NCBI GenBank assembly: GCA_027080245.1 | Contig: JALWSN010000289.1 | Coordinates: 1,802 to 7,570 of the forward strand | Direction of reading: 5' to 3' | DNA length: 5,769 nt | From: Ignavibacteriales bacterium | GTDB taxonomy: Bacteria > Bacteroidota > Ignavibacteria > Ignavibacteriales > Melioribacteraceae | Part shown: positions 4,795-5,769 of the stretch, piece by piece | How positions within the stretch are numbered: the first letter of the stretch is position 1 | How the letters are laid out: each line of letters begins with the position of its first letter | Translations under genes and position numbers: made by a program | The notes under the pieces: generated by a model | What the model was told of the DNA's origin: nothing | What the model saw: only the letters and a program-made list of their open reading frames with translations | The model's database searches: none

Positions 4795-5769
4795 TTAAAA
4801 AATTACCAGCGCAAAAAGGATTGCTAATATTAATGAAAAAAGAGTGCGCTCTAACCAGATTAGCAAAATTTCTGAAATTTTAATTGGGATTTCCGTGGAA
4901 AAGATGCAAGGAATGGAAGCTGAAAAAAACAAAATTGCCGAAACGGAAACTACCGCCGTCACGTACCGAGCCACAAGTGAAGCGCCGGCAACCAAAAGCG
5001 AAGGTAAGAACATTTCCGAAATTTCCAGCGCGGCGGCTTTTGAAATAAGCAGCGCGTCGGGAACGCCAAACAATTTAACAAACGGGTAAAAGGCATAGCC
5101 CAGGTAATCGAACAGCGGCGTGAATTTTGCAAGCAGTAATCCAATCAACCCCACGGACATTATTGAAGGCAAAATGGACATCGCCATTTTTAGTCCGTCC
5201 CATACGTTGCTGCGAATATTTCTTTGCAATGGCGGGGCTTGTTCAAAAGTTTTAATCCCTTCCCGCAGGGCTGTTTTAAGATTCGCGCCGCCTTCAAATT
5301 CATCTTTTTCTTTTTTTGAATCATCCTTTAAGCTTAACGACGGAATGCGAACGGTAATGGCGGTAACAATAAAAGTGATTAAAAGCGTGGACCAAAAGTA
5401 AATGTTCCATAATCCCATTAAGCCGGTTGTCTTAGCCACAATAATCATGAATGTTGCGGAAACCGTTGAAAATCCGGTGGCAATTATTGCCGCTTCCTTA
5501 AGGGAGTATTTCCCTTCCACGTAAACTCTGTTAGTAATCAAAAGGGCAATGGAATAGCTGCCGACAAAAGAAGCCAGCGCGTCCACAGCCGAACGTCCCG
5601 GCGTTTTCCAAATGGGCTTCATTATTCTGTGCATTAGCGTCCCAATGAATTCAAGCAAGCCGTAATCTACCAGAAATGTTAAAAAAATTGCGCCAACAGG
5701 AACAATTATTCCTACCGGGATTACCAATTTGTTAAAGAGAAAAGGCGTTAATTCTCTGGAAAAAAACCA
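4795..5769 (-). CDS. YjiH-family membrane protein with nucleoside-recognition (Gate) domains, C-terminal 324 residues
   Basis: The frame is open to the right window edge, so the N-terminus is missing; the TTG at 5727-5725 is most likely an internal Leu codon. Numbering visible residues from the edge, hydrophobic segments lie near 18-35, 64-80, 95-114, 124-141, 197-215, 257-284 and 300-324. A charged loop (about 148-160) separates two halves, suggesting two Gate-type halves. Recognisable stretches are VDYGLLEFIGTLM, KTPGRSAVDALASFVGSYSI, LITNRVYVEGKYS, ATGFSTVSATFM and KAAALEISEMFLPSLL, which fit YjiH/SpmA-like inner-membrane proteins. Transport of a nucleoside-like or peptide-derived solute is suspected for the family but unproven. 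In E. coli, yjiH and yjiG neighbour iadA, an isoaspartyl dipeptidase; here the next gene downstream is an oligopeptidase. No convincing terminator follows the stop. Family membership is likely; substrate is unknown. Confidence 0.82.
   Translation of the reverse strand, partial: WFFSRELTPFLFNKLVIPVGIIVPVGAIFLTFLVDYGLLEFIGTLMHRIMKPIWKTPGRSAVDALASFVGSYSIALLITNRVYVEGKYSLKEAAIIATGFSTVSATFMIIVAKTTGLMGLWNIYFWSTLLITFIVTAITVRIPSLSLKDDSKKEKDEFEGGANLKTALREGIKTFEQAPPLQRNIRSNVWDGLKMAMSILPSIMSVGLIGLLLAKFTPLFDYLGYAFYPFVKLFGVPDALLISKAAALEISEMFLPSLLVAGASLVARYVTAVVSVSAILFFSASIPCIFSTEIPIKISEILLIWLERTLFSLILAILFALVIF

Noticed and set aside
4844..5401. Plus- and minus-strand short frames inside the YjiH-like gene
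   Set aside because: They overlap a membrane protein whose frame is continuous over 324 residues with conserved segments; the translations have no independent support.
5725..5727. TTG as the start codon of the YjiH-like protein
   Set aside because: The frame stays open for 14 more codons to the window edge, there is no Shine-Dalgarno before it, and known YjiH-family proteins extend further N-terminally.

Overview
This is a bacterial chromosomal segment with moderate to low GC in which every supported gene lies on the minus strand. In transcription order (high to low coordinates) they are: a membrane protein of the YjiH/nucleoside-recognition (Gate) family, cut off at the right edge; an M3B oligoendopeptidase F; a CBS-less enzyme of the IMP dehydrogenase/GMP reductase family; a DHH/DHHA1 phosphoesterase of the NrnA type; and an unrecognised protein cut off at the left edge. 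The content is mostly housekeeping: peptide turnover, purine nucleotide metabolism and nano-RNA/pAp degradation.

Region by region. 1-338 is the start of an unknown gene, 15 bp after the NrnA-like gene and very probably translated from the same mRNA. 354-1337 is the NrnA-like gene. 1338-1545 is a 208-bp AT-rich spacer with three A8 tracts spaced exactly 23 bp apart and a small palindrome. 1546-2562 is the IMPDH/GMPR-like gene, only 11 bp after pepF, with its Shine-Dalgarno overlapping the pepF stop codon. 2574-4421 is pepF. 4422-4794 is a 373-bp non-coding stretch with a plausible FCB-type promoter for pepF, a perfect 12-bp inverted repeat, a GC-rich REP/MITE-like folded element and three CTGATT hexamers. 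4795-5769 is the C-terminal 324 residues of the YjiH-like protein.

Organism. The pepF promoter candidate (TTTG, 19 bp, TATTTTTG) resembles the Bacteroidetes-type consensus, and the GC-rich folded repeat recalls elements of that superphylum. All four visible starts nevertheless have good Shine-Dalgarno sequences (AGAGG, AAAGGG or AAAGGA), which is unlike most true Bacteroidetes. Taken together with protein flavour, I tentatively favour the Bacteroidota/Chlorobiota/Ignavibacteriota group, possibly an Ignavibacteria-like lineage. This is inference only.

How the genes relate. pepF and the IMPDH/GMPR-like gene look like one transcription unit, and the NrnA-like gene plus the unknown gene a second unit or a read-through extension of the first. 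I see no clear intrinsic terminator in the window. No defence system, mobile gene, CRISPR array or RNA gene was found, and I do not see a convincing undescribed multi-gene system. The points most worth following up are the divergent catalytic loop of the IMPDH/GMPR-like enzyme, the two inverted-repeat structures in the 4422-4794 spacer and the unknown partial gene at the left edge.
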